Part shown: piece after piece, positions 15,185 through 24,327 of the stretch
Numbering within the stretch: position 1 is the stretch's first letter
Layout of the letters: the number at the start of each line of letters is the position of its first letter
Assembly: GCA_023663945.1 (NCBI GenBank)
Contig: JAMPGL010000040.1
Span: 1-33,093 of the forward strand
Length of the DNA: 33,093 nucleotides
Reading direction: 5' to 3'
Origin: Lachnospiraceae bacterium
GTDB lineage: Bacteria > Bacillota > Clostridia > Lachnospirales > Lachnospiraceae
Program-made: the position numbers and the translations under genes
Notes under the pieces: generated by a model
What the model saw: only the letters and a program-made list of their open reading frames with translations
Database searches by the model: none
Told to the model about the DNA's origin: nothing

Positions 15185-16744
15185 ATGTCACAGGAGTGCC
15201 GGACTTGCGAAAGCGGGAAAGAACAAAAGAACGTTTACATTGCCATTGACCTGAAATCTTTTTATGCCTCCGTTGAGTGTAAGGAGAGGGGACTGGATCC
15301 GCTGACGACAAATCTTGCGGTTGCAGATGTTTCACGCACAGAAAAAACCATCTGTCTTGCCGTGTCTCCTTCTCTGAAGTCCTATGGAATCCCCGGGCGC
15401 GCAAGGCTGTTTGAGGTGGTTCAGAAGGTAAAGGAGGTCAATGCGCAAAGAAGGCTTAATGCGCCGGGACGCGCGTTTACCGGTTCTTCTTATGACAGTG
15501 AAGAGCTGGGGCGTTCTCCGGAGCTGTCTGTTTCTTATATCGCGGCTCCTCCGCGGATGGCGCTTTATATGGAATACAGCACGAGAATTTACCATATTTA
15601 TCTAAAGTATGTTGCTCCGGAGGATATTCATGTGTATTCCATTGACGAGGTGATGATTGACGCGACTCATTATCTGAATGCCTACGGGCTGAGTCCGCGG
15701 GAGCTGACAAAGAAGATGATACAGGATATTTTCCGGGAAACGGGCATCACGGCGGCGGCAGGAATTGGAACCAATCTTTACCTGTGCAAGATAGCCATGG
15801 ATATTGTGGCAAAGCATGTTACCCCGGACGAGGGAGGCGTGCGGATTGCGGAGCTTGATGAGATGACTTACCGGAGGCTGCTTTGGAATCATCAGCCGAT
15901 TACGGATTTTTGGCGCGTGGGAAGAGGGTATGCCCGCAAATTAGAAGAAAACGGCATGTTCACCATGGGGGACGTGGCAAGATGCTCTGTTGGGAAGCCT
16001 GCCGATTATCATAACGAAGAACTATTGTACAGGCTGTTTGGAATTAACGCAGAACTGCTTATCGACCATGCGTGGGGATGGGAGCCCTGCACTATGGCGG
16101 ACATTAAAGCCTACAAGCCGGACAATAACAGCATTGGATCCGGGCAGGTGCTCCAATGTCCTTACCCTTATGACAAGGGGAGGCTGATTGTCAGGGAGAT
16201 GACAGATCTCCTAGTTTTGGATTTGGTGGATAAGGGGCTGGTGACGGATCAGATGGTGCTTACGGTGGGGTATGACATTGAGAACCTGAGCAATCCGGAA
16301 ATTCGCAAAAGCTACAAGGGACCGGTCACAACCGACCACTATGGGCGGAAGATTCCCAAACACGCCCACGGAACCGCAAATTTAGAAAGGCATACCTCGT
16401 CTACCAGACGGATTTTAAGTGCGGTTACGGAGCTCTATGACAGGATCGTAGATCCAAATCTGCTGGTGAGAAGGGTTTATGTGACGGCAAATCATGTGGA
16501 GCCCGAAGGACAGAGAGCGCCCGAGGACAGCTTTGAACAGATGGATCTGTTTACCGATTATGAAGCCCGCCAAAAGCAGAAAGAGGCGGAGGACGCAGAG
16601 CTTGCGCGGGAGAAAAAGATTCAAAAGGCAATGCTGGACATTAAGAAAAAGTACGGCAAGAATGCTGTCCTTAAGGGAATGAATCTGGAAGAAGGCGCTA
16701 TGACCGTGGAGCGGAACCGGCAGATTGGAGGGCATAAGGCATGA
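15185..16744 (+). CDS. UmuC-like Y-family DNA polymerase (SOS translesion synthesis)
   Basis: Catalytic motifs of Y-family polymerases are present: IDLKSFYASVECKERG (Asp22 and surrounding residues) and HVYSIDEVMIDAT (Asp154, Glu155). Fingers/palm pieces (TICLAVSPSLKSYGIPGRARL, TAAAGIGTNLYLCKIAMDI) and the helix-hairpin-helix region also fit. At 519 residues it is longer than DinB and matches the Firmicute UmuC/UvrX-type proteins; the C-terminal region is charged. These enzymes copy damaged DNA with low fidelity. The LexA box in its promoter shows SOS control. The stop overlaps the YolD-like start (ATGATG at 16741-16746), as in the polymerase/YolD pairs of Bacillus. N-terminal residues before KNVYIAI are variable. 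Confidence 0.92.
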   Translation: MSQECRTCESGKEQKNVYIAIDLKSFYASVECKERGLDPLTTNLAVADVSRTEKTICLAVSPSLKSYGIPGRARLFEVVQKVKEVNAQRRLNAPGRAFTGSSYDSEELGRSPELSVSYIAAPPRMALYMEYSTRIYHIYLKYVAPEDIHVYSIDEVMIDATHYLNAYGLSPRELTKKMIQDIFRETGITAAAGIGTNLYLCKIAMDIVAKHVTPDEGGVRIAELDEMTYRRLLWNHQPITDFWRVGRGYARKLEENGMFTMGDVARCSVGKPADYHNEELLYRLFGINAELLIDHAWGWEPCTMADIKAYKPDNNSIGSGQVLQCPYPYDKGRLIVREMTDLLVLDLVDKGLVTDQMVLTVGYDIENLSNPEIRKSYKGPVTTDHYGRKIPKHAHGTANLERHTSSTRRILSAVTELYDRIVDPNLLVRRVYVTANHVEPEGQRAPEDSFEQMDLFTDYEARQKQKEAEDAELAREKKIQKAMLDIKKKYGKNAVLKGMNLEEGAMTVERNRQIGGHKA

Positions 16745-17196
16745 TGCTTCAAGGAAGGGAAACAACGGAAAGCGGCTGTCACAGCTATGATGATATTATC
16801 GGGATGCCCCATCCGGTTTCGACAAGCCATCCGCAGATGAGCAGGACGGACCGGGCGGCGCAGTTTTCGCCCTTTGCCGCCCTGACCGGCTATGAGGATG
16901 CCATAGCGGAGACCGGGCGGCTGACCCGGGAACAGTTGGAATTAAATGAGGATGCCCGGCAGATTTTGGATGAGAAACTCCGATGGATACAGGAGCACAT
17001 TGTTTCCCTGCCGGAGGCGGAGGTCACTTATTTTCTGCCGGATGAGAGAAAGGCAGGGGGAGATTACGTTACCCGGAAAAGCCGGGTAAAAAAGATTGAT
17101 TCCTATGAGCGCGTTATGGTAATGCAGGATGGAACCAGAATACCGATTGAGGAGATCGTGGAGATTTTGACGGACTGCCGGAATCCTTTTATATAA
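16741..17196 (+). CDS. YolD-like protein, partner of the UmuC-like polymerase
   Basis: The segment SRTDRAAQFSPFAALTGYEDAIAE (residues about 33-57) is the hallmark of YolD-like proteins. A helical part and a beta-rich end (KKIDSYERVMVMQDGTRIPIEEIVEI) follow. YolD-like proteins are encoded next to SOS-induced Y-family polymerases and have been proposed to act like UmuD; the mechanism is not established here. The ATG overlaps the polymerase stop, so the two are translationally coupled and share the LexA-controlled promoter. At 151 residues it is somewhat longer than the Bacillus members. No Ser-Lys autocleavage motif is recognisable. Confidence 0.85.
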   Translation: MMLQGRETTESGCHSYDDIIGMPHPVSTSHPQMSRTDRAAQFSPFAALTGYEDAIAETGRLTREQLELNEDARQILDEKLRWIQEHIVSLPEAEVTYFLPDERKAGGDYVTRKSRVKKIDSYERVMVMQDGTRIPIEEIVEILTDCRNPFI

Positions 17197-17240
17197 TGAA
17201 GACGTAAGAAGAATATTTTGGTTATCTAGTTGGAAACAGG

Positions 17241-18914
17241 ATGAAGATGATGAAGAAATACGATTTTGACGATGATTTTATCGAAGACTTGGATGATGAG
17301 GAAGAAGAATATTATGAGGATGAGCTGCCATCCGGAATGCCGGACCGAAAGGCATTAATCGGTCTCGGCGTTTTGGGAGCAGTGATTCTTGTAATGCTGA
17401 TTGTTTTGTTTGTGGTCTTTTTAAACGGAAGCAGGAAAGAGCGGGAGAGCGTGGAAGCACAGCTGGGTCTTTGGGAGGAGATTCCCGAAGAGGAATCGGC
17501 TGGCGGGAGCCTTTCGGATGATAAGGACAGCTTTTCCGGTGAGGATAGGGAGACCGGGGATAAGGGTGAGAAGTCCGAAATGGAATCTGCGATTCCTTCC
17601 CCTTCGCCGGAGGCATCGCCCGTAAGTGAGGTGCAGACAGAGATTACGGCAGGCGCCTTAGATGATGCGCAGGATCCGCAGGCAGGAGGCGCGGCGGGAA
17701 ATGAATCGGCAGGGGCGGAGGTTACGGTAGTGCCTCTTGGCGCAGATGAGACCAGACAGCTGACCATGGGGATTGACGTATCCAAGTATCAGGGCACCAT
17801 CGATTGGGCAAAGGTTAAGGCATCCGGAGTGGAATTTGCCATGATCCGGGCAGGCTACCGTGCCAAGTCCACGGGAGAGATTTTTGAAGACCCCACGGCG
17901 CGGTATAACATGCAGGAGGCGCAGGCGGCAGGAATTAGGCTGGGAGTTTACTTTTTTTCTTCGGCGGTGACAATGGAGGAGGCAAGGGCGGAAGCCGCTT
18001 TTACCAAAGAATTAATTGCAAAGTACCGGATTACTTATCCGGTGGCGTATAACTGTGAGGACTTCCAATCTGCGGACAGCAGACAGCACGGGCTCAGCGT
18101 GGAAGAGAGAACAAACCTTGCCTGCGCGTTTTTGGATGAAATTTCCGCGGGCGGATATACGCCCATGTTTTATGCGGCACGCTCGGAATTAGAGGGCAAT
18201 GCGCAGTGGAATACCGGGACGCTTGCATCCAAATACAAAATATGGGTGGCGCAGTATCCGGATCAGCCGTATCCTCAGACTACAGCTTCCAGCTATTCCG
18301 GCACGCATGATATGTGGCAGTACACCAGCCAGGGAAAGGTAGACGGCATATCCGGCAAAGTGGACGTTAATCTGGCATACTTTGGTTATGCCAAGGAGGC
18401 GGAGGCAAAGGATGAGGCTCCGGCAGAAGTGGTGGAGGCTAATCCGGAAGTGGGGATTATTTTTACGGAGGTCAATGAGACGGTAACTGCCAAACAGGAA
18501 ACGAACTTACGGAATCAGCCAAGCACTCAGGATGACGGAAGCATTGTTGCCAAGCTGGTTCACGGGGACACGGCGGTAAGAACCGGAATCGGGCATAACG
18601 GGTGGTCCCGCTTGATTTATAATGGGCAGACGCTCTATGCGGTAACCAGTTATCTTACCACGGATATGGAGGATACCGGGCAGCAGGCGCCGCCTCAGGG
18701 ACCTGTGTATACGCCGGTCAGTGAGCAGGTTACGGCAAAGATTGAGACCAATCTGCGCACGGTGCCGAGCACGGCAAGCGATGATACCGTGGTAGGAGTC
18801 CTTCATAACGGAGAGACGCTTACCCGGACAGCCATAGGCGATAACGGCTGGTCACAGCTTGATTACAATGGACAGACAGTTTATGCAGTAAGCAGTTTTT
18901 TGATGACGCAATAA
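17241..18914 (+). CDS. Membrane-anchored GH25 lysozyme with two SH3b domains
   Basis: A very acidic cytoplasmic head (DFDDDFIEDLDDEEEEYYED) is followed by one membrane helix (about residues 38-61) and a low-complexity Ser/Glu/Pro linker to about 170. The GH25 muramidase domain spans about 176-385 (MGIDVSKYQGTIDWAKVKASG to WQYTSQGKVDGISGKVDVNLAYF). Two bacterial SH3 repeats follow at about 410-475 and 492-557, each ending NGWSxLxYNGQTxYAVxSxL. GH25 enzymes cut the MurNAc-GlcNAc bond; SH3b domains bind peptidoglycan. The usual D-x-E active-site pair reads N-C-E (Asn271, Glu273), so activity may be changed. The enzyme should be tethered outside the cell and remodel its own wall. Starts at 17241 or 17247 are both possible. 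Confidence 0.88.
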   Translation: MKMMKKYDFDDDFIEDLDDEEEEYYEDELPSGMPDRKALIGLGVLGAVILVMLIVLFVVFLNGSRKERESVEAQLGLWEEIPEEESAGGSLSDDKDSFSGEDRETGDKGEKSEMESAIPSPSPEASPVSEVQTEITAGALDDAQDPQAGGAAGNESAGAEVTVVPLGADETRQLTMGIDVSKYQGTIDWAKVKASGVEFAMIRAGYRAKSTGEIFEDPTARYNMQEAQAAGIRLGVYFFSSAVTMEEARAEAAFTKELIAKYRITYPVAYNCEDFQSADSRQHGLSVEERTNLACAFLDEISAGGYTPMFYAARSELEGNAQWNTGTLASKYKIWVAQYPDQPYPQTTASSYSGTHDMWQYTSQGKVDGISGKVDVNLAYFGYAKEAEAKDEAPAEVVEANPEVGIIFTEVNETVTAKQETNLRNQPSTQDDGSIVAKLVHGDTAVRTGIGHNGWSRLIYNGQTLYAVTSYLTTDMEDTGQQAPPQGPVYTPVSEQVTAKIETNLRTVPSTASDDTVVGVLHNGETLTRTAIGDNGWSQLDYNGQTVYAVSSFLMTQ

Positions 18915-18941
18915 GGAAAGCGGAGAGGAAAGGAGAGCTTC

Positions 18942-19616
18942 ATGCGGATTGACGGCGATACTACTTCCTATTCAGGAAATCAGCTCACACATTCACATAC
19001 GCACCATATCACCAAATGTCTTCTTGAGGAGGAGACTGCCAGAAATACGGGCGCGGCGGCAGGTATCCGGATGGATACTTATCAGGCTGGAGAGAAAGCG
19101 GCGTCCGAAGAAGAGATGCTGGTAATGGGATTGGAGACCGGCACTAAGAGAAGCGGAAGAAAGACGGGAACAGGCACCGGCTTTATCCGGGGAATGTGGG
19201 AAGCATTGGGCGACGAGGGAGAAGGTGAAAAGGGGAATGTTCTGCCCGTTTTTAACCGGAACTGGTCCGGGCAGGGCGTGCGTGAGATGCTTCTTCATGT
19301 GAGGCAGAACCTTTCCGATTACATCGTTAATAAATGGGAAGCAGTCAAAGGCAGGATTCGGATAGGAACCCGCTCCGCGTTAAAGCGCTTCGGGAAAAAT
19401 ACAGACGGCTTTGCCATGTCCTCCGATATTGGGCAGCAGACGGCAGGAAATAACCGCCGGAACGCATGGGAGAGGGAAGAGGACAAGAGAGGAACCAGAC
19501 AGAACCGGGAGGAGATTCCGACAGCTTATCAGGCGGATAATCATTTGATGGATTCTTACACCAAAACAGGAGAGTACTGTAAAATTAATGAACATTTGAC
19601 TTATCAAAAGAAATAA
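18942..19616 (+). CDS. Hypothetical protein, basic, Gly/Arg-rich
   Basis: I do not recognise this 224-residue protein. It is hydrophilic, without a signal peptide or membrane segment. It opens with a His/Thr-rich part (THSHTHHITKCLLEEE), then a Gly/Thr/Lys/Arg-rich stretch (residues about 65-90). A more ordered region at about 100-150 (VLPVFNRNWSGQGVREMLLHVRQNLSDYIVNKWEAVKGR) looks helical and could be the functional core. The tail is Arg/Glu/Asn-rich. AAAGGAGAGC precedes the ATG, and it lies 27 bases after the GH25 gene, so co-transcription is likely. A role with the lysozyme or cell envelope is only a guess. Confidence 0.6.
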   Translation: MRIDGDTTSYSGNQLTHSHTHHITKCLLEEETARNTGAAAGIRMDTYQAGEKAASEEEMLVMGLETGTKRSGRKTGTGTGFIRGMWEALGDEGEGEKGNVLPVFNRNWSGQGVREMLLHVRQNLSDYIVNKWEAVKGRIRIGTRSALKRFGKNTDGFAMSSDIGQQTAGNNRRNAWEREEDKRGTRQNREEIPTAYQADNHLMDSYTKTGEYCKINEHLTYQKK

Positions 19617-19629
19617 CTTTCTTAAATGC

Positions 19630-19658
19630 TTGCCTAAGAAGGACGGAAACGGTATACT
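19630..19658 (+). promoter_or_regulatory. Promoter of the degenerate GGDEF gene
   Basis: TTGCCT (19630-19635), 17 bases, TATACT (19653-19658), 26 bases before the start codon. Confidence 0.55.
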
Positions 19659-19684
19659 TAAGGGGACAAAACAGGAAGAAAGGC

Positions 19685-20620
19685 ATGGTTTGGATTATGG
19701 GGTACGATGCAATTCCTTATGACAGGAGAATTAAGGAAAATATCAGAAATTATTCGCTTTCCAATCTTTATAATATGGAAAGTATCAAAAAATATTTAAA
19801 CAGCCTTGCGCAAGTATTTCAGATTAATATTCTTTTAACCGACAGGCAGGGGGAAAAGGAGATTGTGATCGGCGACAGCTTTTTGGGCTTTCATCCGGAT
19901 GTGGTAAGCAATCCGGGGAGAAAGCTCCAAATACAGGGAAGAACGCTGGGACATCTCTATGTGAACGAATCAGAAAGCGTGCAGGACAGCCGTCTTATGA
20001 ATGAGACGGTGGATGGAACCGTGGAGCTTTTGGCTAAGCTGGGCGAAGAGGCGTACCTTCACAGAGAGAGCAGTATTTATCTGGAAGAACTGGAAAAGCA
20101 GCTTGCGGATAAACTGCACAAGGTAAAAGGAAACGAGCGGGAGGATGTGCTTACAGGCGTCTTCAATAAGCTTTATTTTGAGGAGAGAATGAAGATTATT
20201 GACCGGTCGGAGGTTGTCCCGGTGGCAGTGCTCAACGTAAATATCAATGACTGGAAATATGCCAACGATCATTTTGGGGACGAGGAGAGTGACCGCCTGA
20301 TTCGGATTGTGGCGGATATTATTAAGGAGGAGGCGGGCTCTTACTTTATTATCGGAAGAATTGACGGCGATGTATTTGGAGTGTTAATCCCCATGGCAGA
20401 GGACGGGGAGGCGGAGGACTATGCGGAGAGGATTCAGAAGCGGTGCTTTGCTTACGAGGATCCCCGCTTGGCGCCTTCGGTGGCAGTCGGCATTGTTTAT
20501 AAGACGAACATAGAAGAAACCTTGGAGGAAAGGCTTTCGGATGCGGAATATGAGATGTTTGAAAATAAATTTGCAGTCAAAAATTCCGAAGGGTACAGAC
20601 AACGTCTGGAAAAGAGATAA
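19685..20620 (+). CDS. Degenerate GGDEF-domain protein with N-terminal sensory domain
   Basis: The 311-residue protein has an N-terminal domain (about 20-125) resembling the PocR/PAS-like sensory fold (SIKKYLNSLAQVFQINILLTDRQG), a coiled-coil linker (HRESSIYLEELEKQLADKLHKV) and a C-terminal GGDEF-like domain. The latter is recognised from DVLTGVFNKLYFEERM and AVLNVNINDWKYANDHFGDEESDRLI. The active-site loop reads D-G-D-V-F (227-231) instead of GGDEF, so cyclase activity is unlikely. Such domains often bind GTP or c-di-GMP or signal through protein contacts. No membrane segment is seen. It is monocistronic, with its own promoter and a terminator just before the groESL control region. Confidence 0.8.
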   Translation: MVWIMGYDAIPYDRRIKENIRNYSLSNLYNMESIKKYLNSLAQVFQINILLTDRQGEKEIVIGDSFLGFHPDVVSNPGRKLQIQGRTLGHLYVNESESVQDSRLMNETVDGTVELLAKLGEEAYLHRESSIYLEELEKQLADKLHKVKGNEREDVLTGVFNKLYFEERMKIIDRSEVVPVAVLNVNINDWKYANDHFGDEESDRLIRIVADIIKEEAGSYFIIGRIDGDVFGVLIPMAEDGEAEDYAERIQKRCFAYEDPRLAPSVAVGIVYKTNIEETLEERLSDAEYEMFENKFAVKNSEGYRQRLEKR

Positions 20621-20629
20621 AAAGAGCAG

Positions 20630-20658
20630 TCCCGGAGATGAACGTCTTCGGGATTTCT
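20630..20658 (+). terminator. Terminator of the degenerate GGDEF gene
   Basis: TCCCGGAGA (20630-20638), loop TGAACG, TCTTCGGGA (20645-20653), then TTTCTAATTCT. The stem is 9 bp with one G-U pair. Confidence 0.75.
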
Positions 20659-20774
20659 AATTCTAAACAAATTATTAAATCATAACTTCTTTTTAAAAAT
20701 GAGATAATGAGAGAAAAAGAGAGATAATAAAAGAAAAAGGAAGAAAATACCATAAAAACAGCCTGTAATACCGG

Positions 20775-20803
20775 TTGCAAAGGAAAGCATATAAAATTAA
20801 TAT
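20775..20803 (+). promoter_or_regulatory. groESL promoter
   Basis: TTGCAA (20775-20780), 17 bases, TAATAT (20798-20803). The predicted start near 20810 lies just before the CIRCE element, the standard arrangement. The 115 bases upstream (20659-20774) are purine-rich and hold nothing else I can identify. Confidence 0.6.
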
Positions 20804-20815
20804 ATGTTTTGATGA

Positions 20816-20842
20816 TTAGCACTCAAAGTAAATGAGTGCTAA
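20816..20842 (+). promoter_or_regulatory. CIRCE element (HrcA operator)
   Basis: TTAGCACTC (20816-20824), 9 bases, GAGTGCTAA (20834-20842): a perfect match to the CIRCE consensus. HrcA binds here and represses groESL until heat or misfolded protein sequesters it. Confidence 0.98.
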
Positions 20843-20912
20843 CAACTCCCGGAAGACCGGGCAAAAGATAAGCAAAGTAAATAATGAAACAGAAATAAAG
20901 GAGGAATTAACA

Positions 20913-21197
20913 ATGAAATTAGTACCATTGGCAGACAGAGTTGTATTGAAACAGCTGGAAGCGGAAGAGACCACCAAATCAGGTATCGTATTACCCGGAC
21001 AGAACAAAGAAAAACCTCAGCAGGCAGAGGTTATTGCAGTTGGTCCCGGCGGGATGGTTGACGGCAAAGAGATTAAGATGGAAGTGAAGGTTGGAGATCA
21101 GGTTATCTACTCCAAATATGCCGGCACCGATGTTAAGATTGAAGAGGAAGAATACATCATCGTGAAACAAAGCGATATTCTTGCAGTGATTCAGTAA
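20913..21197 (+). CDS. groES: Co-chaperonin GroES
   Basis: MKLVPLADRVVLKQLEAEETTKSGIVLPG and the end VKIEEEEYIIVKQSDILAVI are classic GroES (94 residues, normal). GroES caps the GroEL ring and closes the folding chamber in the cytoplasm. The mobile loop (TTKSGIVLP) is intact. The start is ATG 20913 behind AAAGGAGG at 20898-20905; the frame is open further upstream into the CIRCE element, but that part is leader. groEL follows after 75 bases with no terminator between, and both are under CIRCE/HrcA control. Confidence 0.98.
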   Translation: MKLVPLADRVVLKQLEAEETTKSGIVLPGQNKEKPQQAEVIAVGPGGMVDGKEIKMEVKVGDQVIYSKYAGTDVKIEEEEYIIVKQSDILAVIQ

Positions 21198-21254
21198 GAA
21201 CGTCTAAGATAAGGAAATTTGTTTATCCAAGCAGAATGATAAGTATTAGAATAA

Positions 21255-22895
<1,641 letters not shown>

Positions 22896-22926
22896 CGCGT
22901 TTAGAAACTGTTAATAGGATAGGAAC

Positions 22927-22963
22927 ACAAAAACCATAGGACACAGAATCCTATGGTTTTTGT
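22927..22963 (+). terminator. groESL terminator
   Basis: A perfect 15-bp inverted repeat (ACAAAAACCATAGGA at 22927-22941, complement at 22949-22963) with a 7-base loop; the distal arm ends in a run of five T. The next 158 bases, up to the following gene, hold no feature I can name. Confidence 0.92.
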
Positions 22964-23121
22964 CGTATTAAGGCACTCCTTTTTCCCAATAAGCCTCCAA
23001 TATGTCAAATTTTAAAAGGAATCCATGGAAAAGCACATATTTTGTGTATTCTTTTTTTGAATTTTATGGTAAGATAATAATGGTTTTTACCGTGCACATA
23101 TGGCAGCTGCGGGAGGGTTGA

Positions 23122-23619
23122 ATGATATATTGCACTGTAGAAAGGAATTTGCAGGATATGGAAAAGGAAAATTTACACAGACAGGAACTATTAGATAAAT
23201 ACCGCCGGATTATGGGAAACCTGTTTCGGTATCTTCCGTGGCTGGAAGAAAAATCCGGCAAAAAAATGGTTCACAGCTATCAGGGAAGCGACATGCCGCA
23301 GGCATCCATGACAATTCCGGTATATGACAGTACGCTTTTATCTTTTGTCAAGGAGATGAACGCAACCGGGCTGATGAACCGCAATTATGTATATGTGTTT
23401 TCCCGGAACGGAATCCACACGGAACAGGATGAGCTTCAAATGATTGACCGGTCGGAGCTGAAAGATATTGAAAACATTTTTGGAATTATGGCGAAATATG
23501 TGCTTGGAGGCATGACCAAAGGCGTGCTTTGGTCAAGGGCAATAGAGAACGGGGTATTTTATCATGGCTTAAAGAGAATTAAGGAATTGCTTGACGTATG
23601 GGATGAACCGCTGGCGTAA
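23122..23619 (+). CDS. Hypothetical protein, DUF6508-like
   Basis: The 165-residue protein is soluble, with no signal or membrane segment. The N-terminal half is helical and then has a YQGSDMPQASMTIPVYDSTLLSFVKEM segment. The end, IENIFGIMAKYVLGGMTKGVLWSRAIENGVFYHGLKRIKELL, fits the pattern of the uncharacterised DUF6508 family, where a helical pair closes with '(E/S)G(V/I)..(I/L)L.R(I/L).(E/A)L'. That assignment is by eye and moderate. Function is unknown. GGGAGGG precedes ATG 23122; a later in-frame ATG at 23158 has no good site. It lies 47 bases upstream of a TetR gene on the same strand. Confidence 0.7.
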   Translation: MIYCTVERNLQDMEKENLHRQELLDKYRRIMGNLFRYLPWLEEKSGKKMVHSYQGSDMPQASMTIPVYDSTLLSFVKEMNATGLMNRNYVYVFSRNGIHTEQDELQMIDRSELKDIENIFGIMAKYVLGGMTKGVLWSRAIENGVFYHGLKRIKELLDVWDEPLA

Positions 23620-23666
23620 TCGCAAAGGATGCAGAGGTTATAGCACGGGTTAGGAGTTTTGGGGAT

Positions 23667-24251
23667 ATGAGTGAGAAATCGGTACAAAAGAAGAAGTATA
23701 TTGTGGAAACGGCGCGCAGGATCTTTATGGAAAAGGGCTATAAGGAAGTGACCATGAAGGATATTGTGGAGGCTTGTCAAATCAGCCGCGGCGGGCTTTA
23801 TCTTTACTTTTCAAGCACGAAAGAACTGTTTGAGGAGGTTCTTCAGATGGAGCAGGAGGATGCCGACGATGTGTTTGGGAGAAGCATCACCAAAGAGGCA
23901 ACTTCCGCCGAGATTCTTGCGTTGTTCTTTAAAGAGCAGAAGAGAGAACTGTTGAACAAAAAGCCCTCTTTAGGAAAAGCGGTTTATGAATACTTTTTTG
24001 CCAATCAGATTCCCGGCAGGGAGAACCTGTTGAAAAAGCAGTTCGACGCCGCAGTGTATGCGCTGGAAAGTCTGATTACGGCGGGAGTCGAGAGGGAAGA
24101 ATTTTATTGCGATGATCCGAGGGGATATGCCAGAAATATTATGTATGTGTTAGAGGGGCTGAAAATTGCGTCTCATACCAGAGGAATTTCGGAGGCGGCG
24201 GTAGACCGGGAGATCATGTTTGTCATGCAGGGGCTGCTTGCCGAAGAGTAA
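23667..24251 (+). CDS. TetR/AcrR family transcriptional regulator
   Basis: The N-terminal DNA-binding domain is typical: VETARRIFMEKGYKEVTMKDIVEACQISRGGLYLYFSSTKELFEEVL (residues about 10-57). A C-terminal helical domain of usual length follows (194 residues in all). AGGAG lies 11 bases before the ATG, a slightly long spacing. A terminator closes the gene and the deacylase-like pair comes next, so it may regulate these, itself, or the preceding DUF6508-like gene. No convincing palindrome was found in its short upstream region. The inducer is unknown. Confidence 0.87.
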   Translation: MSEKSVQKKKYIVETARRIFMEKGYKEVTMKDIVEACQISRGGLYLYFSSTKELFEEVLQMEQEDADDVFGRSITKEATSAEILALFFKEQKRELLNKKPSLGKAVYEYFFANQIPGRENLLKKQFDAAVYALESLITAGVEREEFYCDDPRGYARNIMYVLEGLKIASHTRGISEAAVDREIMFVMQGLLAEE

Positions 24252-24263
24252 AAGGATGAACAG

Positions 24264-24295
24264 AAAGCTTCAGGGAAAGCCTTGGGGCTTTTATC
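24264..24295 (+). terminator. Terminator of the TetR gene
   Basis: AAAGCTTCAGGG (24264-24275), loop AAAG, CCTTGGGGCTTT (24280-24291), followed by TTATC. It is a 12-bp stem with three G-U pairs and a short T-tract. Confidence 0.65.
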
Positions 24296-24327
24296 ATGTA
24301 ATGTGAAGAGAAGGAGGTTTGGCGGAA

